The notes under the pieces were generated by a model. The model worked only from the letters and a program-made list of their open reading frames with translations. It searched no databases and was not told where the DNA came from. Both the position numbers and the translations under genes were made by a program. A stretch of DNA of 64,000 bases from an uncultured Bacteriovoracaceae bacterium (GTDB lineage Bacteria; Bdellovibrionota; Bacteriovoracia; Bacteriovoracales; Bacteriovoracaceae): positions 1 through 64,000 of the forward strand of contig CALHBF010000005.1 in the NCBI GenBank assembly GCA_937931205.1, written 5' to 3'. Positions 1-7,561 of this stretch are shown piece by piece. Position 1 is the first letter of the stretch, and the number at the start of each line of letters is the position of its first letter.

Positions 1-6
1 GCGTAA

Positions 7-82
7 GACACTCTTGAGTACTGCTTCAAAGTACAACTCCTTAGTTTTTTGTTTGGCGACTTGAATTTAGGACAAGAGTGTC
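7..82. other. Inverted repeat in a 156-bp gene-free edge region
   Basis: A perfect 10-bp inverted repeat (GACACTCTTG at 7-16, its complement at 73-82) encloses 56 bases with further small complementary pieces (CAACTCC at 34-40 against GGAGTTG at 99-105). No gene with a start codon is visible in 1-156. This could be a structured RNA end or the terminator region of a gene beyond the window. The long loop and lack of a T-run argue against a simple terminator. Confidence 0.35.
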
Positions 83-156
83 CCTTTTTCAAATCGCCGG
101 AGTTGCATTAGGAAGTTGAATCCAGCGCCGTACCTTTTGGCCGAATGATTTTTTAA

Positions 157-801
157 TTAAAAGTTACGACAAGAAAAAGCTGATCTTTCGATCTTCTCTA
201 AAGCATAAGCAATTGCGACTGTTGATGAATAGTTAAGGCCTGATGTTGAGTAAGCAAAGTTGTAAAATCTACGAAATTCTTCTTCTAATTTGTAATCAGA
301 ACAAAAGTTTGGAGCTTTTTCGATGGCAAAATTACGTGCCTCTGAGTACATATAATTAAGGCCAATTCCTGAATAAGCAAAAATCACAATTCTTTTTGTA
401 TCTCTTTCATATTTATCTGCAAGGCTACATGGATATTTATTAGTCCAGTCATTCGCAAACTGAGTTGCTGCTTGTGAACTAAGGTTTAAACCAGTTCCTG
501 AGTAAGCGAAGCTTTTAATCTTAGTAAATGTTGATTGAAAAATTGTAGAAGTATCATTAGCACAAACTTTTACTCTTGGGAGGCGTTGACCGCCGCGACC
601 TTGACCTTCTGCCAGGTTTCTCAATTCAAGTAAGAGCTCAGAAGCTTCGCGAAGATCTCTCTCACTCATCTTTTGGATATTATGTTCTAGGCTTCTTGAA
701 GTAAGATTCAATTGTCTTAAAACATCTGTCTCAGAACGGTCACGAGGAGCGGCCATTGTAGAGAGAGGTAATGCTAAGATAAGACCTAGAATGAATTTCA
801 T
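157..801 (-). CDS. Secreted three-repeat Cys protein, function unknown
   Basis: A 214-residue protein with a clear signal peptide (about residues 1-18, ending TMAA), so exported. After a helical, charged stretch (25-65) and a Gly/Arg linker (66-72), it carries three copies of a roughly 43-residue unit. Each unit is marked by FAYS-x-x-GLN followed by Y/L-x-S and an Ala-rich helix (FAYS at residues 98, 141 and 182). Cys residues at 80, 125, 167 and 211 sit at almost the same spacing, one per unit boundary, suggesting disulphides or metal binding after export. It lies alone on the minus strand, divergent from the App1-like gene at 957. I do not recognise the family. Function is unknown; a structural or surface role is only a guess. 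Confidence 0.85.
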   Translation of the reverse strand: MKFILGLILALPLSTMAAPRDRSETDVLRQLNLTSRSLEHNIQKMSERDLREASELLLELRNLAEGQGRGGQRLPRVKVCANDTSTIFQSTFTKIKSFAYSGTGLNLSSQAATQFANDWTNKYPCSLADKYERDTKRIVIFAYSGIGLNYMYSEARNFAIEKAPNFCSDYKLEEEFRRFYNFAYSTSGLNYSSTVAIAYALEKIERSAFSCRNF

Positions 802-892
802 AAATCTCCTGAAGTTATGTGGGTGAAAAAGCTAAGCAAATTTAGCAGAGATTTTATTTAATAGAGCTAAGTATGTAAAAATAACAGATGGC

Positions 893-917
893 CTTAATGT
901 GGGAATGACACGTTAAG
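893..917. promoter_or_regulatory. Imperfect palindrome between divergent genes
   Basis: CTTAATGTG (893-901) and CACGTTAAG (909-917) form an inverted repeat with one mismatch and a 7-base centre. It lies in the 155-bp gap between the divergent genes ending at 801 and starting at 957. It could be an operator shared by both genes, or a weak hairpin followed by TTTT. Confidence 0.3.
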
Positions 918-956
918 CCTTTTCTGGCCCTTAGGGTCTTTGCTTTAATTTATCCC

Positions 957-1730
957 ATGAAAAAACTTACTCTATTATTCTTACTCTTAATTTCTTTCTC
1001 TACTTTTGCCCGGGTCGTTGTTGTCAGTGATCTCGATGACACCATTAAAATCATTAATTCTGGCAATGAGATTGAAGCTGCAAGAAACGCTTTAACAACG
1101 AACATTGTTTTCACGGCAATTCCAAGTTTTTATCAGGAATTGGAGCGCTATACAGATGAGCTTCACATTCTTTCGGCTGGTCCATCAGTATTAAGAACAA
1201 AGATCATTAAAGATCTGAAAGTTCACGGTATTACCTTTAAAGAATTAGAGTTAAGAAAGCTTACCCGCTGGGAAGATAAGCTCACTCATAAAGTGAATTA
1301 TCTGGTGAAGCTTATGAAGGCCAATCCTGATGATCAGTTTCTTTTAATCGGAGATGATGTCGGTAAGGACCCTGAAGCGTATGATGAAATCATGAGACAT
1401 TATCCTGGGCGAGTTCTGGCTAGCTACATCCATGTCATCAATAATCGTGATATTCCCAGCACACAAACGAAGTACTGGCTTACCTCTGATATTTTTCTTC
1501 GTGAATATCAGGCCGGAAGAATGCCTATGGCAGCAGTAACATACGGTTTTGAACAGTTATTAAATGAGGAAAAGCTTGAGATGATTATTCCAAATTTTGC
1601 TCATTGTCCGAAGACGCCGATTGTTTGGTCATGGCAAGTGCTGACACCGATGGCCTTTGAGGCCAATAAACTGGTGAAGAAAGTAAATCGTTACTGCACT
1701 GATCGTCTGATTCAAACACTTCCTCTCTAA
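957..1730 (+). CDS. Secreted App1-like (DUF2183) HAD phosphatase, copy 1
   Basis: A 257-residue protein with a signal peptide (residues 1-18, ...STFA) followed at once by the HAD nucleophile motif DLDDT (Asp25 and Asp27). A Ser-containing HAD motif II (LSAGPS) and the acidic motif IGDD (about 132-134) complete a HAD active site. This order matches the catalytic domain of App1-type phosphatidate phosphatases, also called DUF2183, which dephosphorylate phosphatidic acid in yeast. Export here suggests a periplasmic or secreted lipid or phospho-ester phosphatase, possibly acting on prey or host membranes (inference). A paralogue of similar length lies at 3341, on the other side of mpl. Substrate is unproven. 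Confidence 0.85.
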   Translation: MKKLTLLFLLLISFSTFARVVVVSDLDDTIKIINSGNEIEAARNALTTNIVFTAIPSFYQELERYTDELHILSAGPSVLRTKIIKDLKVHGITFKELELRKLTRWEDKLTHKVNYLVKLMKANPDDQFLLIGDDVGKDPEAYDEIMRHYPGRVLASYIHVINNRDIPSTQTKYWLTSDIFLREYQAGRMPMAAVTYGFEQLLNEEKLEMIIPNFAHCPKTPIVWSWQVLTPMAFEANKLVKKVNRYCTDRLIQTLPL

Positions 1731-1753
1731 TACTTTAATATTCTTGATTCTTT

Positions 1754-1798
1754 CTTTCCTTGAGTTCTGCTAACATAGAGCAAGAACTCCAAGGAAAG
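1754..1798 (+). promoter_or_regulatory. Long hairpin overlapping the mpl ribosome-binding region
   Basis: Bases 1754-1771 pair with 1779-1798 over 18 base pairs with two single-base bulges and a 7-base loop. The 3' arm contains AAGGAAAG, the first of two purine-rich Shine-Dalgarno-like stretches just before the mpl ATG at 1806. There is no T-run after the stem, so it is not a typical terminator. The arrangement suggests control of mpl translation. It was found by eye. Confidence 0.5.
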
Positions 1799-1805
1799 GA
1801 AAGTT

Positions 1806-3248
1806 ATGGATCTCACTCACTTAATTTCGCAAGAACAATTAATTGCTCGTGCTCACGAGTTTAAAAAAATATTTTTTTACCGTATCTGTGGAGCGGGGAT
1901 GGGACCTGCTGCTTGTTTGATGAAACAAGCAGGTTATGAAGTTCATGGTGCTGACTCAGCTTTTTATCCTCCGATGTCTACATTCTTGGAGACAACAGGT
2001 ATCCCTCTTAAAAAATTAGATGAAGTGACCCCTGAGTATCTGAAGCAGTTTGATCTATTAGTGATCGGAAACTCAGTTGGTGGAAAATCAGATGCGGCCA
2101 GGATGTTGGAACAAGTGGGTGTACCATTTACTTCATTCCCATCGGCGATTGGCTCTCTTGTTTTAAAAAATAAAAACGTAGTAGGTATTGCGGGAACTCA
2201 CGGAAAAACTACAACGACTTATTTTCTTACTCAGATGCTTGAATTTCTAAAGCAAGATCCTGGATGCCTTATTGGTGGAATCATTGAAGGACGCCAGCCA
2301 GCGTATCTAGGTAACAAATATTTTGTGATTGAGGCCGATGAATACGACTCTGCTTACTTCCATAAAATTTCAAAATTCAGACTTTATGAAATGAAAAATA
2401 TGATTCTTACTTCTCTTGAGTTTGATCATGCTGATATTTTTGCTTCAGTTGAAAAAATTGAAGATGAGTTCCGTGATGTGATGCCGAAGATGAAAGGTTC
2501 AATCATTATGAACCAAGAGTATCCATCAATCATGAAACTCTCTCAAGAGTATAGTGATAAAACAGATCGTTGGATGCTTTATGGTCCAGGTTCTGTTCAC
2601 GGCCCGAAAAATATTATGACAAGCCAGACTGGCTCAACATTCCAAATTAACTGGAATGGCGAAGATGTTACTTTCACTACCAACGTTGTAGGTGAACACA
2701 ATATCTTGAACATTACTTCTTGTGCCCTTTATCTTTTGAAAGAAGGTTTTAAAGTGAGCGATGTCGTTGCTTCTGTTAAGAATCTTGAAATGGTGAAGAG
2801 AAGACAAGAAGTGAGAGGAAAGTATAAAGGCATGGTTGTGATTGATGACTTTGCTCACCATCCTCGTGCGATTAAAGTAACTCTTGATGCTATTCGTGCT
2901 CGTTTTAAAAATAAAAAAGTTTTGACGATTTTTGAACCTATTTCAGCAACTGCCAGAAGTAATGTTTTTCAAAATGAGTTCCGTGATGCTTTAGCTCTTT
3001 CAGATAAAGTGATTATTGCGAGATCAAATATTAAAACAACGGCCATTGGAAAAGATGATCTGGATAGTGATAAGCTATCTCGTGAGATTAATGAAATGGG
3101 TGTTCCTTCAGCGAGTGTTGATCAGTTGGAAGTCTTGAGATCACAAATTGATCAGTTTGCTGAAGATAATGCTGTTCTTTTGGTGCTAAGTAATCGTACT
3201 TGCTTGGGGCTCTGGGAATCTTCATTTCCTAAAGAACTTGAGAAATAG
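1806..3248 (+). CDS. mpl: UDP-MurNAc:L-Ala-gamma-D-Glu-meso-DAP ligase (Mpl)
   Basis: A 480-residue Mur-ligase. It joins the murein tripeptide L-Ala-gamma-D-Glu-meso-DAP to UDP-MurNAc using ATP, recycling peptidoglycan breakdown products in the cytoplasm. The N-terminal Rossmann motif reads CGAGMG (Mur ligases have GxxGxG). The ATP P-loop GTHGKTTT lies near residue 130, the middle domain has DEYDSAYFHK, and the C-terminal domain has the HHPRAI and FEP-x-SATARSN signatures typical of Mpl rather than MurC. ATG is preceded by AAGGAAAGG within a hairpin. It is flanked by two App1-like paralogues. In a predator, tripeptide recycling would suit re-use of degraded prey wall, but that is inference. 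Confidence 0.95.
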   Translation: MDLTHLISQEQLIARAHEFKKIFFYRICGAGMGPAACLMKQAGYEVHGADSAFYPPMSTFLETTGIPLKKLDEVTPEYLKQFDLLVIGNSVGGKSDAARMLEQVGVPFTSFPSAIGSLVLKNKNVVGIAGTHGKTTTTYFLTQMLEFLKQDPGCLIGGIIEGRQPAYLGNKYFVIEADEYDSAYFHKISKFRLYEMKNMILTSLEFDHADIFASVEKIEDEFRDVMPKMKGSIIMNQEYPSIMKLSQEYSDKTDRWMLYGPGSVHGPKNIMTSQTGSTFQINWNGEDVTFTTNVVGEHNILNITSCALYLLKEGFKVSDVVASVKNLEMVKRRQEVRGKYKGMVVIDDFAHHPRAIKVTLDAIRARFKNKKVLTIFEPISATARSNVFQNEFRDALALSDKVIIARSNIKTTAIGKDDLDSDKLSREINEMGVPSASVDQLEVLRSQIDQFAEDNAVLLVLSNRTCLGLWESSFPKELEK

Positions 3249-3267
3249 GTGTCTAATTTTTAGACAC
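3249..3267. terminator. Palindrome directly after mpl
   Basis: GTGTCTA (3249-3255) and TAGACAC (3261-3267) form a perfect 7-bp inverted repeat beginning at the base after the mpl stop codon. The loop is T-rich but no strong T-run follows, so termination is only likely. The core TGTCTA...TAGACA also occurs in the hairpin after rodA at 34710. Confidence 0.45.
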
Positions 3268-3340
3268 TATTAAATAAAATTCAATCTAAGTAGAGCAGTG
3301 AATACTTTCTAAGTTAATATCCTCGAAAAAGGATGTGATT

Positions 3341-4084
3341 ATGAAAAAGTGGTTACTGCTCTTGCTCATTTCAAGCAATGCTTTTGCTCAATATCAAATT
3401 ATCACTGATTTAGATGACACTGTTAAAATCACAAGATCTCATCATATAGATTCTCTTTTTTATGGAGTCTTCAGAACAAAAGTGTATGCGGGTATGCCTC
3501 ACTTTGTTAATGCTTCTCGTGACTATGTATCGTCAGTGCATTTAGTTTCTGCTTCTCCTAAAGTTTTACAATCAAGAGTGGAAGCACTCTTAAATAAGCA
3601 TGAAATTGACTATCAATCACTAACATTAAATTCAAATTTTAAGAGACCAGGGCATCATGATTTTAAATTAGGTGTTATTGGCAAAATTATTGAAGCAAGT
3701 AGCGAAAAAGTGATCCTCTTAGGGGATGATATGGGAGCGGATCCTGAGATCTTCGAAATTTTAGAAGGTAGATATCCAGGACGTATAGCTGCTTCATATA
3801 TCCGAATCGTGAAAAATAGAGAAATTCCTGCCACTGTTTCAACTTATTTTTCAGCTTTTGATCTTGCTCTTAAAGAATATGAGGCAGGACGTTTTGGCCT
3901 TTCAAACCTGCATAGTGTGATGCAAGCAGTGCTCAATGCTAATGAGCCAGAGCAGGTATTCCCTGATTTTGCTTATTGCCCGACTAACTCAGAAGCCTAT
4001 AGCTGGTATGATTCAACCAAGCTTCAGAAAGAAGCGGTCATCATGAAAGAATATTTCCTAAACATTTGTAATAACCCGCGCTGA
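3341..4084 (+). CDS. Secreted App1-like (DUF2183) HAD phosphatase, copy 2
   Basis: About 247 residues from the ATG at 3341. AAAGGA ends 7 bases upstream of it, while the in-frame GTG at 3335 is too close to that site. A signal peptide (1-16, ...NAFA) is followed by the HAD motif DLDDT (Asp23 and Asp25), motif II VSASPK, and LGDDMGADPE. Residues around the motifs and the tail (IRIVKNREIPAT) match the gene at 957 closely enough to call them paralogues. Expected role: phosphatase acting outside the cytoplasm on phosphatidate or a related phospho-substrate. Two exported copies with mpl between them suggest an old duplication around, or insertion of, mpl. Confidence 0.85.
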   Translation: MKKWLLLLLISSNAFAQYQIITDLDDTVKITRSHHIDSLFYGVFRTKVYAGMPHFVNASRDYVSSVHLVSASPKVLQSRVEALLNKHEIDYQSLTLNSNFKRPGHHDFKLGVIGKIIEASSEKVILLGDDMGADPEIFEILEGRYPGRIAASYIRIVKNREIPATVSTYFSAFDLALKEYEAGRFGLSNLHSVMQAVLNANEPEQVFPDFAYCPTNSEAYSWYDSTKLQKEAVIMKEYFLNICNNPR

Positions 4085-4150
4085 TTAATCATAGCTTTGC
4101 AACGCTTCTCTCTGTTAAAATAGATTGAATCTTTTAACTTGGAGAAGTTG

Positions 4151-5866
4151 TTGTTTAGATTTTCTATTCATTCACTTATTTTGATTTCTATTTTTACCGT
4201 ATTCCCTTCATGTGCAAGTGGCGTGAAGTGGGATGGTAAAATTGAAAGACATGTCTACAACTACGAAAAAGCATTTACTACCTTTCGTACGGCCGTATGT
4301 CGTCCTAATACTGAGAACGTGTTTCAAAACAAGTTGAAAGCTTATCGAGGACAAGGCTATTGGATTCCTGAATATAATGATGATGTGGATGTCGCAACAA
4401 TCAACGAACTTCTGCCATTGATGGAAAAGAAGCTTGAGTGGATTCAAAACGAGAAGAAGAAACTTGAGGCGAACAAGAAATTTCCTCATGGAAATGTTAC
4501 CAAAGAAATTCGTAAGTCTTTTAATGAACTGATGGATTTAAAGAAAGCTGAACTAATTGATGAGTACAATCTCAAGCAATTGAACCGTCAGAAAGCGATT
4601 AGTTTGGTAAAAACAATTCAGCAACAATTTGCTGCCCTGATGACTGATTTGTCTTTTTTCTCCAATTTTAATTTTCCTAACGATCATCTTAAAAATCGTA
4701 GAATGTATGATCAGCATAAAGAAGTCGAGAATCCGGCCAATCAGAAGATTGCAAACTTCACCTTCCTTTATCGTAAAATTGTTGAAGATGGTGCTTACGA
4801 TAAAAATCATAAATCAAGTGATATGTTCTTTAGAACAACTCTGGACACACTTCATTTTGAACTTAAAGAGGGCGATAACTATCTTTCGGAAAATGCCCGT
4901 TACGACCTCGAGTTTGTTTTAGATCGTGTTGACTCTGAACTTAAAAAAGGAAGAGACTTTGCGATTGAGAGATTCACAGAATGGGAAGAGCGAGTCAGCA
5001 AGTCTGTCACTTTTTATCGTACACTGACATTACCTGAACATAATAAAGTCACTCTGATTAATGGTAAGAAGACAACCTTGAATCGGGAGCTAATTAAAGA
5101 ACACAATGAGGCAACCACTAATCTTAAAGATTTTGTTTATAAGAAACAGGCACAAGTTTATGAGTTTTGGTTAAAGCAATCCGAGCTTGATCGTGCTGTC
5201 TTTACTTTAGAAACAATTCTCATGAATGAAGTCGGTGGAGTTGATGGAAAAGATGCACTGGAGCGGATGGATGTGGCACGAGTGGTGCTCAATCGTCTGG
5301 ATAAACCCAAGTACTTAACCATTAATAAGAAAGATTCAATCTATCCTCATTTAATGGAGCATGTCTCTTTGGCCCGGGTGGAAAAAGAGAATTGGTTGAA
5401 TGCCCTCTTCAAACAAGGTGAGTTTTCTTTTACTTATCACTATATGAGCGGATCTCTTCACATCTTCTGTCCTGATATGGCACCAGCGGCGAAAAAACTG
5501 CGTGCTCAGAATATTAAACTTGCTCTTAATGCTCTTAAAGAAACTAATAATGAGTTCAAGGCTACCCGCTACTTCTCTCGTGCCAGTATGACGGGGAGAA
5601 TTGCTATGGATTCTATTTGGAATGACTATGTTCCAGTTCCTGAAAGGCCAGGTAAGTTGGTTGCCAAACCAGAAGGCCTGCAGAAGAGTTTAAAGAAAGG
5701 CGATTTTAATTACTTATATTCTTTTATTGGTCTTGATGGCCGAGATTATCAGGTAGTTCAAATAGACAAATCCACCTATGTTCTGACGAAAGTGAATGGT
5801 ATAGATATTTTTTATTTTTACCGTAACCCACATTACTTTCGATATTTCATCAAAGCACACAAGTAA
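4151..5866 (+). CDS. Exported protein with SleB-like cell-wall hydrolase region
   Basis: About 571 residues from a TTG at 4151, since GGAGA ends 5 bases before it; an upstream TTG at 4139 is also in frame. The N-terminal hydrophobic segment ends FPSC, a non-canonical lipobox, so lipoprotein or simple signal peptide is open. The middle is charged and helical. Around residues 350-430 there is NEVGG...VARVVLNRL and later GEFSF, which resembles the SleB/Hydrolase_2 pattern (EA-x-GE...VVLNRV...QFS). That family contains spore-cortex and murein lytic transglycosylases, so wall cleavage is plausible; the Glu of NEVGG would be the catalytic acid. No close family was recognised for the N-terminal 330 residues. 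Confidence 0.6.
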   Translation: MFRFSIHSLILISIFTVFPSCASGVKWDGKIERHVYNYEKAFTTFRTAVCRPNTENVFQNKLKAYRGQGYWIPEYNDDVDVATINELLPLMEKKLEWIQNEKKKLEANKKFPHGNVTKEIRKSFNELMDLKKAELIDEYNLKQLNRQKAISLVKTIQQQFAALMTDLSFFSNFNFPNDHLKNRRMYDQHKEVENPANQKIANFTFLYRKIVEDGAYDKNHKSSDMFFRTTLDTLHFELKEGDNYLSENARYDLEFVLDRVDSELKKGRDFAIERFTEWEERVSKSVTFYRTLTLPEHNKVTLINGKKTTLNRELIKEHNEATTNLKDFVYKKQAQVYEFWLKQSELDRAVFTLETILMNEVGGVDGKDALERMDVARVVLNRLDKPKYLTINKKDSIYPHLMEHVSLARVEKENWLNALFKQGEFSFTYHYMSGSLHIFCPDMAPAAKKLRAQNIKLALNALKETNNEFKATRYFSRASMTGRIAMDSIWNDYVPVPERPGKLVAKPEGLQKSLKKGDFNYLYSFIGLDGRDYQVVQIDKSTYVLTKVNGIDIFYFYRNPHYFRYFIKAHK

Positions 5867-5878
5867 GCTGTAACATTT

Positions 5879-5938
5879 TTACTTAGACCTTAAAATTCCT
5901 TTTGATTAAGTAAGTTGGGGGGTGTATAAACCCCCAAC
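5879..5938 (+). promoter_or_regulatory. Two-hairpin leader upstream of metK
   Basis: TTACTTA (5879-5885) pairs with TAAGTAA (5907-5913). The next base starts a perfect 8-bp hairpin GTTGGGGG (5914-5921) with CCCCCAAC (5931-5938). No T-run follows, and the metK start is 42 bases downstream. It does not match the SAM-I consensus I know. It could be a new metK control element or the end of the upstream transcript. Confidence 0.4.
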
Positions 5939-5979
5939 CTCAAATTTAGATTATTATTTGTTTAGTTTTAGGAGTTCCT

Positions 5980-7143
5980 ATGTTGAAAAATTATATGTTT
6001 ACCTCTGAATCTGTAACTGAAGGTCACCCAGATAAAATCGCTGACCAAGTTTCGGATGCTATTCTTGATGCAATGCTAGCCCAAGATCCAAAGTCTCGCG
6101 TTGCTTGTGAAACTCTTGTAACAACTGGTCTAGTTGTTGTTGCTGGTGAGGTAACGACTGGTGCTAATGTTGATATCAATACAATCGTAAGAAATACTAT
6201 TCGTAACATTGGTTACGATCACTCTGATAAAGGCTTTGATGCTAACACTTGTGGTGTAACTGTAGCTCTTGGAAAACAATCTCAAGATATCGCTCAAGGT
6301 GTAAACGAAGGTGAAGGTAAGTTCCTAGACCTAGGAGCTGGTGACCAAGGGTTAATGTTTGGTTACGCTGATACTGAAACTGAGTCATTCATGCCAATGA
6401 CAATTGATCTTTCTCACCGTCTAGCTCGTCGTCTTTCTGAAGTTCGTAAGAATGGAACTCTTCCTCTTCTTCGCGCTGATGGTAAAACTCAAGTTACTGC
6501 TCAGTACGTTGACGGAAAAATTGCTCGTCTTGATGCAATCGTAGTTTCTACTCAGCACGCTGAAGAAATGACTCAGAAACAAATCGAAGAAGCAATCATG
6601 GAAGAAGTTATTAAGAAAACTGTTCCAATGAACCTTATCGATAAAAATACTCACTTCTACATCAACCCAACTGGCCGCTTTGTTATCGGTGGACCAATGG
6701 GAGATTGCGGTCTTACAGGTCGTAAAATCATCGTAGATACTTACGGTGGTCACGGTGCTCACGGTGGTGGAGCATTCTCTGGTAAAGATCCTACAAAAGT
6801 AGACCGCTCTGCTGCCTATGCTGCTCGTCACATCGCTAAGCATATCGTAGCTGCTGGTCTTGCTGAGAAAGCTCTTGTTCAAGTTGCTTACGCAATTGGT
6901 GTTGCTCGTCCAATGTCACTTCTTGTGAACACATTTGGTACAGCTAAAGTTGATGAGACAAAACTAAATGGTGCGATCAATGAGCTATTTGATATGAGAC
7001 CAAAAGCAATCATTCAGCGTCTTGACCTTCTTCGTCCAATTTACTCGCAAACTGCGGCTTACGGACACTTCGGAAGAACAAGTGCTGACGGTTTCACTTG
7101 GGAGCGTCTAGATAAGCTTGAAGCATTAAAGTCTATGTTCTAA
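5980..7143 (+). CDS. metK: S-adenosylmethionine synthetase
   Basis: A 387-residue enzyme making S-adenosylmethionine from methionine and ATP in the cytoplasm; the length is normal for the family. Signatures visible: [17 protein letters not shown] at the N-terminus (ATP and Mg site), [12 protein letters not shown] in the middle, and the P-loop-like Gly-rich [25 protein letters not shown] near residue 260. The ATG is preceded by TAGGAG. Codon use is strongly biased to a few codons, as in highly expressed genes. It stands as a single-gene unit between a structured leader and a strong terminator at 7167. Confidence 0.98.
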   Translation: MLKNYMFTSESVTEGHPDKIADQVSDAILDAMLAQDPKSRVACETLVTTGLVVVAGEVTTGANVDINTIVRNTIRNIGYDHSDKGFDANTCGVTVALGKQSQDIAQGVNEGEGKFLDLGAGDQGLMFGYADTETESFMPMTIDLSHRLARRLSEVRKNGTLPLLRADGKTQVTAQYVDGKIARLDAIVVSTQHAEEMTQKQIEEAIMEEVIKKTVPMNLIDKNTHFYINPTGRFVIGGPMGDCGLTGRKIIVDTYGGHGAHGGGAFSGKDPTKVDRSAAYAARHIAKHIVAAGLAEKALVQVAYAIGVARPMSLLVNTFGTAKVDETKLNGAINELFDMRPKAIIQRLDLLRPIYSQTAAYGHFGRTSADGFTWERLDKLEALKSMF

Positions 7144-7166
7144 TTTTTCCAAGCTTGGATATAATA

Positions 7167-7197
7167 AAAGGGTCGCTGATAGCGGCCCTTTTTTATT
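7167..7197 (+). terminator. metK terminator
   Basis: AAAGGGTCGCT pairs with AGCGGCCCTTT (one mismatch) around the loop GAT, followed by a T-run. It is a typical intrinsic terminator 24 bases after the metK stop. Confidence 0.9.
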
Positions 7198-7206
7198 TCA
7201 AGGAAG

Positions 7207-7443
7207 ATGATGCAGGAATCGCTTTTTTTGGCCCGCCATATCCCGTTTTGGGCCATTCCCTTAATGCTTATTAGTGCAGAGATGACCTATCTCTTCTGGC
7301 TACGTCGTAAAAAGAAACTGGCCATTCTCAGCGTTTGCCTGTGCCTGATCGCCATTGGTTGTAATGTCTTCTATATCTATGCAGGTGGTCCGGAAAAATC
7401 AGCCAAGATATTAAAAACACTTCATCGTGATATGAAGCCATAG
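7207..7443 (+). CDS. Small two-helix membrane protein
   Basis: A 78-residue protein starting ATGATG with AAGGA just upstream. Two hydrophobic segments (about residues 10-30 and 38-58) are separated by RRKKK, placing the loop in the cytoplasm by the positive-inside rule. The tail (GGPEKSAKILKTLHRD) is polar. No family was recognised. It starts only 10 bases after the metK terminator, so some read-through or its own promoter would be needed. Short length makes it less certain than its neighbours. Confidence 0.6.
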   Translation: MMQESLFLARHIPFWAIPLMLISAEMTYLFWLRRKKKLAILSVCLCLIAIGCNVFYIYAGGPEKSAKILKTLHRDMKP

Positions 7444-7450
7444 TCTCTAT

Positions 7451-7524
7451 TTTGACACCATATTTCTCAAGCATTTGTATTTACGAAAATAGGGGAGTCT
7501 ATAATTTGACACCTTTACTCAAGC
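7451..7524 (+). promoter_or_regulatory. Direct repeats upstream of the NtrC-type regulator
   Basis: TTTGACACC (7451-7459) with CTCAAGC (7466-7472) is repeated 54 bases later as TTTGACACC (7505-7513) with CTCAAGC (7518-7524). TTGACA matches the -35 consensus, and a TATAAT (7500-7505) lies between. These may be paired promoters or regulator-binding repeats. Confidence 0.35.
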
Positions 7525-7561
7525 TTTAGTAGAGTGAGGGCTTCTTTCGGAGGCCCCGCGA

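Noticed and set aside
127..142. A 16-base match in reverse orientation between 127-142 and one arm of the terminator at 9075-9090
   Set aside because: About one such 16-mer match is expected by chance among all pairs in 64 kb, and no longer similarity surrounds it.
68..156. In-frame extension of the 157-801 gene past its stop for about 29 codons (KRYGAGFNF...), hinting at read-through
   Set aside because: A single TAA followed by a short open stretch is common by chance. No read-through context was seen, and the inverted repeat in the same bases suggests non-coding use.
6421..6882. 153-codon minus-strand frame inside metK
   Set aside because: metK is certain, and the antisense frame has Ser/Phe-rich composition produced by the biased metK codons.
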